Source of the DNA: Caulobacter sp.
GTDB taxonomy: Bacteria; Pseudomonadota; Alphaproteobacteria; Caulobacterales; Caulobacteraceae
Assembly: GCA_017745235.1 (NCBI GenBank)
Contig: JAGHZU010000003.1
Span: 319,056-383,055 of the forward strand
Length of the DNA: 64,000 bases
Direction of reading: 5' to 3'
Under the pieces are notes generated by a model. That model had not been told where the DNA came from. It searched no databases and saw only the letters and a list, made by a program, of their open reading frames with translations. Below, in pieces: positions 28,153 to 36,707 of this stretch. Both the position numbers and the translations under genes were made by a program. Every line of letters starts with the position of its first letter. Within the stretch, counting starts at the first letter, position 1.

Positions 28153-29019
28153 GTGACCGCGCCTAGGACCGCCTTCACCAACGGACGGTTCTATGGCGCG
28201 CCCACCATTGAACGCCAGTTGCCGGGCGTGCGCCTGGCTCATCTGGCCGCCACCATGAGCGCGGAGCGCGTCGAGGAGCACAGCCACGACGACGCCCATT
28301 TCGTGTTGGCCACCCACGGCCGCTACCTGACCACCGCCTGGGGCCCGGAGACCGAGGGACCCGTGCTGGTCTACAACCCGCCCGGCGTGATCCACCGCGA
28401 CCGCTTCGTCGACACCGGCGGCTATTTCCTCGCCGTCAGCTTCGCCGCCCAGGACTGGCGAGATCTGTCGGCCGCCGCCCGGACCACGGCCGCCGATGCT
28501 CTGCGCCTGACCGGCGACTCGGCCCGTCGCGCCGCCCTGCGCCTGACCCGCGCGTTGCTGAGCTGCGATCCAGAACCGCTGACGCTGGAGGGGCTGGGCC
28601 TGGAGCTGGCCGCCCAAGCCATGGTCCAGCCGTTCGACAGCCACCGTCCGCCGCCGTGGCTGGCCGTGGCCGAGACCTTCCTGGCGGACAGCTTCGACCA
28701 ACCGATCTCTGTGGCCGACCTGGCTCGCGCCGCCGGCGTCCATCCCGTGCACCTGGCGCGCGGCTACCGCCGCTGGATGGGCGCGGCGCCCGGCCGGCGC
28801 CTGCGGACCCGTCGACTGGAACGCGCCGCCGACCTGCTGATGCATGGCCGCCAGCCGATCAGCGAGATCGCCCTGGCCGCCGGCTTCTGCGACCAGAGTC
28901 ATCTCAATCGCCAGTTCGCTCGCGCCTACGGCGTCACGCCCGGCGAGTTCGCCCGGCTGTGCGGCCGCCGCCAGCCGGATGTTTCAACGGTCCAAGACGA
29001 AGCCTTCGCCCCCGCCTAG
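28153..29019 (+). CDS. AraC family transcriptional regulator
   Basis: A 288-residue regulator. A cupin-like N-terminal sensor (EEHSHDDAHFVLATHGRYL, YNPPGVIHRDRF) is followed by a C-terminal double helix-turn-helix: FDQPISVADLARAAGVHPVHLARGY and QPISEIALAAGFCDQSHLNRQFARAYGVTPGEF (residues ~180-275). GTG start directly after hemB. The ligand and targets are unknown; the adjacent serine hydrolase (29050) is a candidate target. Confidence 0.92.
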   Translation: MTAPRTAFTNGRFYGAPTIERQLPGVRLAHLAATMSAERVEEHSHDDAHFVLATHGRYLTTAWGPETEGPVLVYNPPGVIHRDRFVDTGGYFLAVSFAAQDWRDLSAAARTTAADALRLTGDSARRAALRLTRALLSCDPEPLTLEGLGLELAAQAMVQPFDSHRPPPWLAVAETFLADSFDQPISVADLARAAGVHPVHLARGYRRWMGAAPGRRLRTRRLERAADLLMHGRQPISEIALAAGFCDQSHLNRQFARAYGVTPGEFARLCGRRQPDVSTVQDEAFAPA

Positions 29020-29049
29020 AGACGGACCATCCCAGTCTGGAGGTCCCTC

Positions 29050-30135
29050 TTGAAGCGCCTGCTGCTCGCCGCCCTGATCCTGGCCGCACCCGTCGCCGCT
29101 CACGCCGCCCACTTCGACGGCCCCGCCGTCGCCCCCGCCGCCGAAGGCGTTTCGGCCGAACGCCTGGACGCCATGTCCGCCGCCATCAAGGCCGGCCAGT
29201 TCCAGCAGATCACCAGCGTCCTGATCGCCCGCCACGGCAAGCTGGTGTTCGAGGCCTACTACGACGGCGACGCCGAGACCCGCCGCAACACCCGCTCGGT
29301 CACCAAGACCGTCACGGCCATGCTGACCGGCGCCGCCATCGAGCGCGGCGCCTTGCCCGGCGTCTCCGCCCCCATCAAGCCCTACCTTAAGGGCCGTCCG
29401 CCCGCCGCCAATCCCGATCCGCGGAAGGACAAGGTCACGGTCGAGGACCTGTTGACCATGAGTTCGATCGCCGAGTGCGACGACGACAACGAATATTCGC
29501 GCGGCAACGAAGAGCGCATGTACCTGATCGAGGACTGGGTCGGGTTCTATCTCGACCTGCCGGTGCGTGGCTTCCCCAACTGGGTTCCCAGGCCCGAGGC
29601 CTCGCCCTACGGACGGGCCTTCGCCTATTGCACCGCCGGCGTCACCACCCTGGGGGCGGTGGTCCAGGGTGCGGTGGGCAAACCCTTGCCCGTCTTCGCC
29701 GACGAAGTGCTGTTCCGTCCTCTGGGGATCGACAGGCCCGAGTGGCAGACCTCGCCCCTGGGCCTGGCCCAGGGCGGCGGCGGACTTGGTTTGCGCAGCC
29801 GCGATCTGCTGAAACTGGGCCAGCTCTACGCCAACGGCGGCGCCTGGAACGGCCGCCAGGTGCTGCCCGCCGCCTATGTCGCCGCCGCCGTCTCGCCCCA
29901 CGCCCGCGCGCGTCCCGACACCGATTACGGCTATCTGATCTGGCTGCAGACCTTCAAGGGCCACAAGGCCTGGGTGATGAGCGGCACGGGCGGCAACAAG
30001 GTGGCCATCGTGCCGGACCTGGACCTGGTGGCCGTGATCACCACCACCAACTTCAACGTCCGCCAGCCGCACGCCATCTCGGAGAAGCTGCTGAGCGAGC
30101 ACATCCTGGCGGCCGTCGACGATCCGGCGAAGTGA
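29050..30135 (+). CDS. Serine hydrolase (beta-lactamase class C-like)
   Basis: A 361-residue exported enzyme of the penicillin-binding-protein-like fold. Signal peptide [19 protein letters not shown]; nucleophile in [11 protein letters not shown] (SVTK as SxxK); second motif YCTAG as YxN-like; and the conserved [22 protein letters not shown]. The TTG start is supported by GGAGG 6 bases upstream (29039-29043). Likely an esterase or peptidase on cell-wall or ester substrates; beta-lactamase action is not implied. Confidence 0.88.
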   Translation: MKRLLLAALILAAPVAAHAAHFDGPAVAPAAEGVSAERLDAMSAAIKAGQFQQITSVLIARHGKLVFEAYYDGDAETRRNTRSVTKTVTAMLTGAAIERGALPGVSAPIKPYLKGRPPAANPDPRKDKVTVEDLLTMSSIAECDDDNEYSRGNEERMYLIEDWVGFYLDLPVRGFPNWVPRPEASPYGRAFAYCTAGVTTLGAVVQGAVGKPLPVFADEVLFRPLGIDRPEWQTSPLGLAQGGGGLGLRSRDLLKLGQLYANGGAWNGRQVLPAAYVAAAVSPHARARPDTDYGYLIWLQTFKGHKAWVMSGTGGNKVAIVPDLDLVAVITTTNFNVRQPHAISEKLLSEHILAAVDDPAK

Positions 30136-30169
30136 AGACGCGAATCCCGCGCGGGGCTAGGCTGGTCGC

Positions 30170-30568
30170 ATGAGCCCCCGCGTCCTCGACATCGTCACCG
30201 CCGTCATCCGTGATCCCGACGGCCGAATGCTGCTGGTCCGCAAGCGCGGCACGAGCGCCTTCATGAAGCCCGGCGGCAAGCGTGACGCCGGCGAGGACGA
30301 CCTGACCACCCTGGCGCGGGAGTTGGAGGAAGAACTGGGCTGTCGCCTGATCGCCGCCGAGTTGCTGGGCCGCTTCCAGGCCCCGGCCGCCAACGAGACC
30401 GGCTTCACCGTCGCCTCGGCGACCTATCTGGCCACGGTCGAGGGCGACATCGCCGCCCGCGCCGAGATCGAGGAACTCGCCTGGATCGACCCCGCCGCGC
30501 CCGGCGATCTGCGTTTGGCGCCGCTGCTGACCCAGGCGGTTCTGCCGGCCCTGCTCGCGCGCGGCTAG
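30170..30568 (+). CDS. Nudix hydrolase
   Basis: A 132-residue enzyme of the Nudix fold with the signature GKRDAGEDDLTTLARELEEELG (residues ~40-60: G, E, then REXXEE). It would hydrolyse a nucleoside diphosphate linked to X. The acidic AEIEELAWID near residue 100 is typical of MutT-like members. Its stop TAG shares a CTAG with the convergent gene at 30565. Confidence 0.9.
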   Translation: MSPRVLDIVTAVIRDPDGRMLLVRKRGTSAFMKPGGKRDAGEDDLTTLARELEEELGCRLIAAELLGRFQAPAANETGFTVASATYLATVEGDIAARAEIEELAWIDPAAPGDLRLAPLLTQAVLPALLARG

Positions 30569-30966
30569 GCCTGCTCGAACGCCTCGTACAGGCGGCGGGC
30601 GCGCCGGCCTTCAGGACGCATCATCAGGAAACGGCCCGAGAGCCCGTCCGGGATCGACCAGCGTCCTTCGATCTCGGTGGCGTCGCAGCTGACCACCCCC
30701 TCGTAGGACACCGAGTGGTTCCACCCGCAGAGACCGTCATAGGTCTTGGTGAAGGTAACCGCCGATTGCGTGCGTTTGCCCAACAGGGTCGAGCACGCCT
30801 CGAACCAGTCGCCCCATTCGTCCTGGGTGGTCTCGTGGACCGACCCGCTGAGCCAGGCGCCGCTTTCCAGGAGCGTGGCCGTGAAGCTGACCGGGGCCCG
30901 GGTATGGGGGTATGAATACAGCCCCTGCCAGATGCCGGTCAGATTGGTTTTCGTCGCGATCGCCAT
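30565..30966 (-). CDS. Hypothetical beta-barrel-like protein
   Basis: A 133-residue protein, no signal peptide. It is rich in beta-strand forming segments: TGIWQGLYSYPHTRAPVSFTA, GAWLSGSVHE, AVTFTKTYDG, HSVSYEGVVSC and IEGRWSIPDGLSGRFLMM. This strand-turn rhythm with Trp and Gly recalls avidin- or lipocalin-like barrels but no family signature is certain. Start at ATG 30966 after a short in-frame upstream ORF that looks non-coding. It shares a CTAG stop with the Nudix gene. Confidence 0.7.
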   Translation of the reverse strand: MAIATKTNLTGIWQGLYSYPHTRAPVSFTATLLESGAWLSGSVHETTQDEWGDWFEACSTLLGKRTQSAVTFTKTYDGLCGWNHSVSYEGVVSCDATEIEGRWSIPDGLSGRFLMMRPEGRRARRLYEAFEQA

Positions 30967-31127
30967 GACCTTCCCCAAAGCTCGCGCGCACATAGGCCTA
31001 CCAGCTTCGCCACGCGTCAAGGTCGAAGCGCTCGCGCGAAACGTCGGACGGGTTTAGTGTGTTCTTCGTGTACGGCCCGAGGCCGCGTACGACGGTTCGG
31101 TCCGTTGCTCGAACGGAGGTGACGCGC

Positions 31128-31385
31128 ATGGACGCCGACTTCAACGACACCGGAAAGCCCGAACTCCTGGCCCACGAACAGACCTATCACGGCTTCAGCG
31201 TACTTCTGCGCTGGTGCATGCTGGGCCTCGCCACGGTGATCCCGACACTGACGGTCTGGTTCGCCACCCCGGCGGGCTTTCTCGCCGGCCTGATTACCGG
31301 GATCGTCGTCTTCGCCGTCGGCTACATGCTGCTTGTGCGCCATGAGGAAAAGCAGCCCCTGGACCTCTGGTCCGAGGGCCGCTGA
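31128..31385 (+). CDS. aa3-type cytochrome oxidase subunit IV-like membrane protein
   Basis: An 85-residue protein with the HEQTYHGFSVLLRWCMLGL start seen in the bacterial aa3 oxidase subunit IV family (HExTYxGF pattern) and a second hydrophobic segment GFLAGLITGIVVFAVGYMLLV. The family is usually ~45 residues with one helix; this one has two helices. GGAGGTGA (31115-31122) supports ATG 31128. No oxidase subunits are nearby. It may be an accessory subunit or a homolog with another role. Confidence 0.6.
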   Translation: MDADFNDTGKPELLAHEQTYHGFSVLLRWCMLGLATVIPTLTVWFATPAGFLAGLITGIVVFAVGYMLLVRHEEKQPLDLWSEGR

Positions 31386-31391
31386 TCCTGG

Positions 31392-32714
31392 TCAGGCGGC
31401 CGCCGCCTCGCGACCGGCCGGACGATACTTCGATGCGTCCGTCGTGAATTCCGCGTGGCCGTAGCGGACCAGCAGCCGCCTGACCCGTCGCACCAACACC
31501 CTGTTGGCGACATCCCGCACCCCGGGGATTGCGTCGGCCACCTTGAAGACGGCCAGGCGCGTAGTCACCCACAGGGCCACAAGCACGAACAGCAGCCGCT
31601 CGACGGGCGTGACGGTCACGCCCATCTGCCGGCCCCGCTCGCGGTCGCCCTCCATGAAGTGGCGCAGGAAGAACACCTTGGCGAAGCTGCGCTCGACGTA
31701 GTTGTAGACCCGGTTGCCCAGCGACTCGTCAGGCGGCAGGTAGGCCGCCAGGGTGGCCCGCACCAGCGCGCCGCAGGTCTCGTCGTCGAAGCCCCGGCGC
31801 AGGGTGCTGCTGCGCGCCGTCATCATCCGCACGATCCCCTGCGGCGTGTCGGCCAGCAGATCCTCGGGCAGGCCCAGCAGGAAGCAGCGATAGCGCGCCA
31901 GTTCCACCTTCGCCCGCTCGGCCGGGGTGAATTGCGTGCGGCCGTGGCGCAGCATCTTGAACGACAACAGGAAGATCGGGATCAGCCCTGCGGGCATCTG
32001 GTCCACCTGTGGGATCGGCACGCCATAGACCGTGGGATCCCAACGGCCCGAGCGAAGGGCGTTGAAGCGCACCATCGAATGCATCAGCCGCACCATGGCC
32101 GCGGCCTTGAAGCCTTCGCCATGTCGCTCCAGCGCGCCGGGCAGCACAGTGGTGGTGAAGAAGGTCGCCGTCTCGTTCACCCGGCGGGCGGCGCTGTCGT
32201 TGCTCAGCGTGCCCGTCAGGGCCATGGGCAGGGCCGCATACTTGTTCAGGAACGTGGCCACGAACGCACCCCGGATGGCGAACGGGCCCAGGTGCGCTGT
32301 GGCGTTCAGCTCTTGCCGCGCGCCCTCGCGGACCATGTCCATGTCGAGCCACGCGGGCTTGGCCTCCATCGCATGGATGAAGGCCGCCAGTTCCGGCGGC
32401 GCCTCGGCCACCGCCTCGACGCCCTTCTCGCAGGCCTCAGTCAGCATGGCGATCAGCTTGCGGAAACCGTAGCGCGGGATCAGGGCGGCGTAGGCGTCGG
32501 CCACGATGTCGCCCAGCAGGGTGTAGGCCCGCACGCGATCCAGATCGTCCTGCGTGACCTGCACGCCCAGAGGCGAACGATCCCGGGCCACGGCGTACGC
32601 GGCGTCTTCGGTGAAGCGTTCGGGCGTGGCCTCGAAGTCGACCCGCCCATAGAATTCGGGCAGCAGCATCTTCTGGGAGGCCACTCGGGCGCGCACCTCT
32701 TCAATCGAAGCCAT
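31392..32714 (-). CDS. MpaB-type oxygenase domain protein (DUF2236)
   Basis: A 440-residue protein of the MpaB/DUF2236 family, which includes haem-dependent oxygenases such as latex clearing protein and fungal MpaB. Family segments: ALPMALTGTLSNDSAARRVNETATFF and MVRLMHSMVRFNALRSGRW near residues 160-235, where the His of RLMHSMVR is a plausible haem ligand. Substrate unknown. It is divergent from a TetR gene across 112 bases that hold a dyad (32749-32773), so TetR control is likely. Confidence 0.85.
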   Translation of the reverse strand: MASIEEVRARVASQKMLLPEFYGRVDFEATPERFTEDAAYAVARDRSPLGVQVTQDDLDRVRAYTLLGDIVADAYAALIPRYGFRKLIAMLTEACEKGVEAVAEAPPELAAFIHAMEAKPAWLDMDMVREGARQELNATAHLGPFAIRGAFVATFLNKYAALPMALTGTLSNDSAARRVNETATFFTTTVLPGALERHGEGFKAAAMVRLMHSMVRFNALRSGRWDPTVYGVPIPQVDQMPAGLIPIFLLSFKMLRHGRTQFTPAERAKVELARYRCFLLGLPEDLLADTPQGIVRMMTARSSTLRRGFDDETCGALVRATLAAYLPPDESLGNRVYNYVERSFAKVFFLRHFMEGDRERGRQMGVTVTPVERLLFVLVALWVTTRLAVFKVADAIPGVRDVANRVLVRRVRRLLVRYGHAEFTTDASKYRPAGREAAAA

Positions 32715-32748
32715 TCGTCGCGATCCTCGTCGTTTTCCGTCCTCGAAG

Positions 32749-32773
32749 ATGAGCTTATGTAAGCATTGCTCAT
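32749..32773. promoter_or_regulatory. Candidate TetR operator between mpaB-type gene and tetR
   Basis: ATGAGC (32749-32754) and GCTCAT (32768-32773) form the outer arms and GCTTA/TAAGC (32753-32764) an overlapping inner dyad. The element lies 34 bases upstream of the oxygenase start and 53 before the TetR start, the usual place for autorepression and control of the neighbour. Confidence 0.55.
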
Positions 32774-32826
32774 GTTCCTACTCGCCTTGCCGGAACCCCG
32801 TCCAGCCAAACAGGAGGTAGAACGAA

Positions 32827-33474
32827 GTGTCTGAAAAGGTTCGAAGAACTCCAAGGCAGGGCCGCGCCCGCTCGACCGTGGACGCGATTTTGGACGCCGC
32901 GTTTCAACTTCTCGAGGCCGACGGACCCGACCGCTTGACCACCAACCACGTGGCCGAACGCGCCGGGGTGAGCATCGGCACCGTCTACCAGTACTTCGTC
33001 GACAAGCAGGACATCCTGGCGGCCCTGGCCCAGCGGCGGGCGCTGGCCGTGCGCGAGACCATCGCCCAGACCCTGATCGAGCGGCCCGACATGGGCAGCG
33101 TGCGCCCCATCATCCAGGCCCTGGCCACCGGGTTCGAGGCGTCGCCCACCACGCGCCAGGCCCTGCTTGGCGCGCTGTTCCATCGCGGCGGCGACGCGGT
33201 GCTTTCCCAGCACCACCAAGCGTTCCTGGCCGCCATCGCCGGCAAGGCCCGACTGGACATCACCCTGACGCCGGAATCGGCCTTCGTTCTGACCCACGCC
33301 CCGATCGCCCTGCTGCGCGCCGCGGCGGCCGAGCAAGATCTAGGTCTTTCTCCGCAAGCCCTCGAAGACGAACTGGTGCGCCTGCTGGAGGCCTATATCG
33401 CCGCCCTGGCCTCGCGGCAGGCCGCTGCGCGCGCGGCTTCGACCAACGAAACCAGCACCCCGCCCCCGACATAG
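32827..33474 (+). CDS. TetR/AcrR family transcriptional regulator
   Basis: A 215-residue repressor. The N-terminal helix-turn-helix reads ILDAAFQLLEADGPDRLTTNHVAERAGVSIGTVYQYFVDKQDIL (residues ~20-65). The C-terminal domain is helical and would bind an effector. GTG start with AGGAGGT 7 bases before. It is divergent from the MpaB-type oxygenase and probably regulates it. The 3' end overlaps the convergent DUF2809 gene by 82 bases. Confidence 0.93.
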   Translation: MSEKVRRTPRQGRARSTVDAILDAAFQLLEADGPDRLTTNHVAERAGVSIGTVYQYFVDKQDILAALAQRRALAVRETIAQTLIERPDMGSVRPIIQALATGFEASPTTRQALLGALFHRGGDAVLSQHHQAFLAAIAGKARLDITLTPESAFVLTHAPIALLRAAAAEQDLGLSPQALEDELVRLLEAYIAALASRQAAARAASTNETSTPPPT

Positions 33475-33785
33475 GCGGCCAGGTCCTTCAGGTCGAACGT
33501 CCCGCCCAGGACGATGCGAGCGACACGATCGCCACCCAGGCCGATCAGGTCGAGCACATGCAGCGCCTGTCCCGCCTCGATCACAAAGGCGATCGCCACC
33601 GCAGCGGCCACGCACGGCCCCGCGCGCCAGGGCGTCACCGCCCGCAAACCGAGATAGACCAGCACCACCGCCAGCACGTCGCTCGCATACGGACGGATCA
33701 CCGCATCGCGGACGCGCAACGCGATGAACACCTCGACGGCGAAGACCGCGGTCGTCGCCAGGGCGTAGCCGACGCGAAGACGCAA
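33393..33785 (-). CDS. DUF2809 small membrane protein
   Basis: A 130-residue inner membrane protein with four hydrophobic segments and the DUF2809 pattern DAVIRPYASDVLAVVLVYL and DLKDLAAYVGGGVLVSL. Function unknown. Overlaps the tetR gene by 82 bases in antisense and ends just 3 bases after the dehydrogenase gene start of the next feature's 3' end. Confidence 0.85.
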   Translation of the reverse strand: MRLRVGYALATTAVFAVEVFIALRVRDAVIRPYASDVLAVVLVYLGLRAVTPWRAGPCVAAAVAIAFVIEAGQALHVLDLIGLGGDRVARIVLGGTFDLKDLAAYVGGGVLVSLVEAARAAACREARAAI

Positions 33786-33788
33786 GCC

Positions 33789-34652
33789 CTAAACCTTCGG
33801 CTTTTCCAGGCGCGCCACCAGGCTGGAGGTGTCCCAGCGATTTCCGCCCATGGCCTGGATCTCGGCGTAGTAGCCGTCGACCAGGGCGGTGACGTCCAGG
33901 TGCGCACCGTTGCGGCCGGCTTCGGCCAGGGCGATGCCCAGGTCCTTGCGCATCCAGTCCACCGCAAAGCCGAAGTCGAACTTGCCTTCCGACATCGTGC
34001 CCCAGCGATTCTCCATCTGCCACGACTGGGCCGCGCCCTTGGAGATGGCCGCCAGCACGTCGTCAGTGGGCAGGCCCGCACGCTTGGCGAAATGCAGCGC
34101 CTCGGCCACGCCCTGGACGACGCCGGCGATGGCGATCTGGTTGCACATCTTGGTCAGCTGGCCCGAACCGGCCGGCCCCATCAGGCGGATGGCCTTGGCG
34201 TAGGCCTGCAATACGGGCTCGACGCGAGCGTAGGCGGCTGGATCGCCGCCAACCATGATCGTCAGCTGGCCGTTCTCGGCGCCCGCCTGCCCGCCGGACA
34301 CCGGGGCGTCGAGGAACCAGCGCCCGGCCGCTCGCGCGGCCTCGTCCATCTCGCGCGCCACCACGGCCGAGGTGGTGGTGTGGTCGACGATCACCCCGCC
34401 CGGAGCCATGGCCGGCAGAGCCTGCGCCACCACGCCGCGGACGTCGTCGTCGTTGCCCACGCACAGCACGACCAACTCGGCTCCGGCGACGGCTTCGGCG
34501 ATGGTCGCGCCCGAGGCTCCGCCATGGGCCAGCACCCAGCGCTCGGCCTTTTCGGGACTGCGATTGAAGACGGTCACCTCGTGACCGGCCGCCTTCAGGT
34601 GACCCGCCATCGGAAAGCCCATGACGCCCAGGCCGACAAACGCCGTCTTCAT
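33789..34652 (-). CDS. NAD(P)-dependent beta-hydroxyacid dehydrogenase (6PGDH/HIBADH family)
   Basis: A 287-residue oxidoreductase with the glycine-rich start TAFVGLGVMGFPMAGHLKAAG, the substrate motif DAPVSGGQAGAENGQLTIMVGG and catalytic GSGQLTKMCNQIAIAG (Lys near residue 165). Close relatives reduce or oxidise 3-hydroxyisobutyrate, tartronate semialdehyde or other beta-hydroxyacids; this one is not in a valine cluster, so its substrate is open. It is the second such enzyme in the window (see 21817). ATG 34652. Confidence 0.88.
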   Translation of the reverse strand: MKTAFVGLGVMGFPMAGHLKAAGHEVTVFNRSPEKAERWVLAHGGASGATIAEAVAGAELVVLCVGNDDDVRGVVAQALPAMAPGGVIVDHTTTSAVVAREMDEAARAAGRWFLDAPVSGGQAGAENGQLTIMVGGDPAAYARVEPVLQAYAKAIRLMGPAGSGQLTKMCNQIAIAGVVQGVAEALHFAKRAGLPTDDVLAAISKGAAQSWQMENRWGTMSEGKFDFGFAVDWMRKDLGIALAEAGRNGAHLDVTALVDGYYAEIQAMGGNRWDTSSLVARLEKPKV

Positions 34653-34748
34653 TCGCGCGAACTCCTTGTGGTGCGCGCCCACATCGCGCTTCGCGAGCCC
34701 GATCGCAACGGCATTTTAACGTCCAGGCCCCACCTTCCGCCGACAGGG

Positions 34749-34762
34749 TTAAACAGGCTTAA
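34749..34762 (+). promoter_or_regulatory. CtrA-like TTAA-N6-TTAA motif before motB
   Basis: TTAA (34749-34752) and TTAA (34759-34762) are separated by 6 bases immediately before the motB start at 34768. The CtrA consensus uses N7, so this is an imperfect match and could also be chance. Confidence 0.25.
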
Positions 34763-34767
34763 GTACG

Positions 34768-35667
34768 ATGGCCGTCAGCGGCGAACAGCCGATCATCATC
34801 AAGAAGGTCAAGAAGGGCGGCGGCCACGGCCACCACGGCGGCGCCTGGAAGGTCGCCTATGCCGACTTCGTGACCGCGATGATGGCCTTCTTCCTGCTGA
34901 TGTGGCTGCTCAACACGACCAGCCCCGAACAGAAGCAGGGCATCGCCGACTACTTCGCTCCCGCCTCGATCTCGTCCAGCACCAGCGGCTCGGGCGGCAT
35001 CCTGGGCGGCACCTCGCTGGGCGACGACGGCGCCAAGGCCGACGGCAAGATGTCGGTCGTTCAGCAGATGGCCCCTGAAGCCCCCAAGGACACCGACCAG
35101 GACGGCCAGTCCTCGACCACCGCCAACCTCGACTCCGCCAGCGAGCAGGCCCTGCGCGACGCCCTGGCCAAGAAGGAGCAGGACAGCTTCGCGTCAGCCG
35201 CCCAGTCGCTGCGCCAATCGCTGCAGGACATGCCCGAATTGGCCGAGCTGTCGAAGCAGATCCTGATCGACCAGACACCGGAAGGCCTGCGTATCCAGCT
35301 GGTCGACCAGGACGGCCGCTCGATGTTCAAGGAAAACTCCAAGGAGCCGAACGACCGCGCGCGCCTGCTGCTGCGCGCCGTGGCCAAGGTCATCAATCAG
35401 CTGCCCAACCGCATCACGATCTCAGGCCACACCAGCGCCAGCGCGATGGGCAAGCGCACCGACGGCGACTGGGCCCTGTCGGCCGGTCGCGCCGACGCCT
35501 CGCGCCAGGTGCTCAAGGCCGCCGGCGTCGACGAGGACCGCATCTACCAGGTGTCGGGCAAGGCCAATTCGGAGCCGCTCTACGCCGACGACCCCACTCT
35601 GGCCGGCAACCGCCGCATCTCCATCGTGCTCCTGCGCGAGAAGCCGGTGCTTCCGGACGGTCTCTAG
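34768..35667 (+). CDS. motB: Flagellar motor protein MotB
   Basis: A 299-residue stator protein. A basic N-terminus (IIIKKVKKGGGHGHHGG) precedes the single helix YADFVTAMMAFFLLMWLLN with the proton-carrying Asp33, then a plug/linker and a C-terminal OmpA-like peptidoglycan-binding domain (ITISGHTSASAMGKRT, NRRISIVLL). It pairs with MotA, which is not adjacent, as known for Caulobacter. The region 34990-35190 is a Gly/Ser/Gln-rich linker. Confidence 0.95.
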   Translation: MAVSGEQPIIIKKVKKGGGHGHHGGAWKVAYADFVTAMMAFFLLMWLLNTTSPEQKQGIADYFAPASISSSTSGSGGILGGTSLGDDGAKADGKMSVVQQMAPEAPKDTDQDGQSSTTANLDSASEQALRDALAKKEQDSFASAAQSLRQSLQDMPELAELSKQILIDQTPEGLRIQLVDQDGRSMFKENSKEPNDRARLLLRAVAKVINQLPNRITISGHTSASAMGKRTDGDWALSAGRADASRQVLKAAGVDEDRIYQVSGKANSEPLYADDPTLAGNRRISIVLLREKPVLPDGL

Positions 35668-35793
35668 GCGGATGTGACGCGATGCCGCTGCCCCTGTCGG
35701 CACGGCTTGCGCAACCGGCCCGGATGCCGCCTAATCAAATCACGACACGCGCCGCTCCTGGCGCGGGCATTGTGAAGGGACCGGGCGCTTTCC

Positions 35794-36648
35794 GTGACGC
35801 AGCATTTTCCGACGCGACAGCTGCGCTTCTTCCTGACGGCGCCCACGCCTTGCCCCTACCTGCCCGGACGGGAGGAGCGGAAGGTTTTCGCCCACCTGCC
35901 CTTGTCCGACGGTCCCACGGTCAATGACAGCCTGACCCAGGTCGGCTTCCGCCGCTCCCAGAACATCGCCTACCGTCCGGCTTGCGAGACCTGCCGCGCT
36001 TGCCAGTCCGCGCGCGCCCCGGCGGCCGACTACGTCTTCTCGCGCTCGGAGCGCCGCGCCCTGGTGCGCAACGGCGACCTGGTGCGCAACCTGGTCGAGG
36101 CCGAGGCCACGCTGGAGCAGTTCGAACTGCTGCGCGCCTACCTGCTGACCCGGCACGCCGACGGCGGCATGGCCGAGATGACCTGGCCCGACTATGTGGC
36201 CATGGTCGAGGACACGGCCGTCCGGACACACCTCATCGAATACCGCATGCCCTCGCACGATCGAGGCCCCGGCGATCTGGTGGCCTGCGTACTGGTCGAC
36301 GTGCTCGCCGATGGCCTGTCGCTGGTCTACAGCTTCTACGACCCCAACCTGGCCAAGCGCAGCCTGGGCTCGTTCATCATCCTGGACCACATCGTCCAGG
36401 CCCAGCAGAACGCCCTGCCCTACGTCTATCTCGGCTACTGGGTGCCCGGCAGCGAGAAGATGGCCTACAAGGCGCGCTTCTCGCCCCTGGAGATCCTCAA
36501 GCCCGGCGGCTGGGCCCTGATGTCGGCCCGCGAGCGCGGCGCCCGTCCGCCCAAACCCTACGGCGGCGCCGGCCAAGGCGACGGCGTGGAACTTTGCGAC
36601 GCCGAACCCGCCGAACTGGGCGAATTGCCCGTGGTGGGCAAGCCTTAG
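35794..36648 (+). CDS. bpt: Aspartate/glutamate leucyltransferase (arginyltransferase fold)
   Basis: A 284-residue enzyme of the N-end rule that transfers Leu from Leu-tRNA to N-terminal Asp/Glu, marking proteins for ClpAP. N-terminal TPCPYLPGREERKVFAHLP with the Cys pair, then NIAYRPACETCRACQSAR, and the C-terminal domain SLVYSFYDPNLAKRSLGSFIILDHI and YVYLGYWVPGSEKMAYKARF are diagnostic. GTG start. The last ~30 residues are acidic and variable. Confidence 0.95.
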   Translation: MTQHFPTRQLRFFLTAPTPCPYLPGREERKVFAHLPLSDGPTVNDSLTQVGFRRSQNIAYRPACETCRACQSARAPAADYVFSRSERRALVRNGDLVRNLVEAEATLEQFELLRAYLLTRHADGGMAEMTWPDYVAMVEDTAVRTHLIEYRMPSHDRGPGDLVACVLVDVLADGLSLVYSFYDPNLAKRSLGSFIILDHIVQAQQNALPYVYLGYWVPGSEKMAYKARFSPLEILKPGGWALMSARERGARPPKPYGGAGQGDGVELCDAEPAELGELPVVGKP

Positions 36649-36652
36649 ATCC

Positions 36653-36694
36653 ATCGCCATCCCGGAAGCGCCTGGCGCTGTCCGGAATGACGAT
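36653..36694. repeat. Intergenic inverted repeat (REP-like copy 3)
   Basis: The arms CCATCCCGGAAGCGCC and GGCGCTGTCCGGAATGAC form an imperfect long hairpin around TGG, starting 5 bases after the bpt stop and ending 14 bases before the convergent SDR stop. Start and end match copies at 397 and 19241 respectively. It may also stop transcription or protect mRNA ends. Confidence 0.6.
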
Positions 36695-36707
36695 CGTAGG
36701 CGAACGG

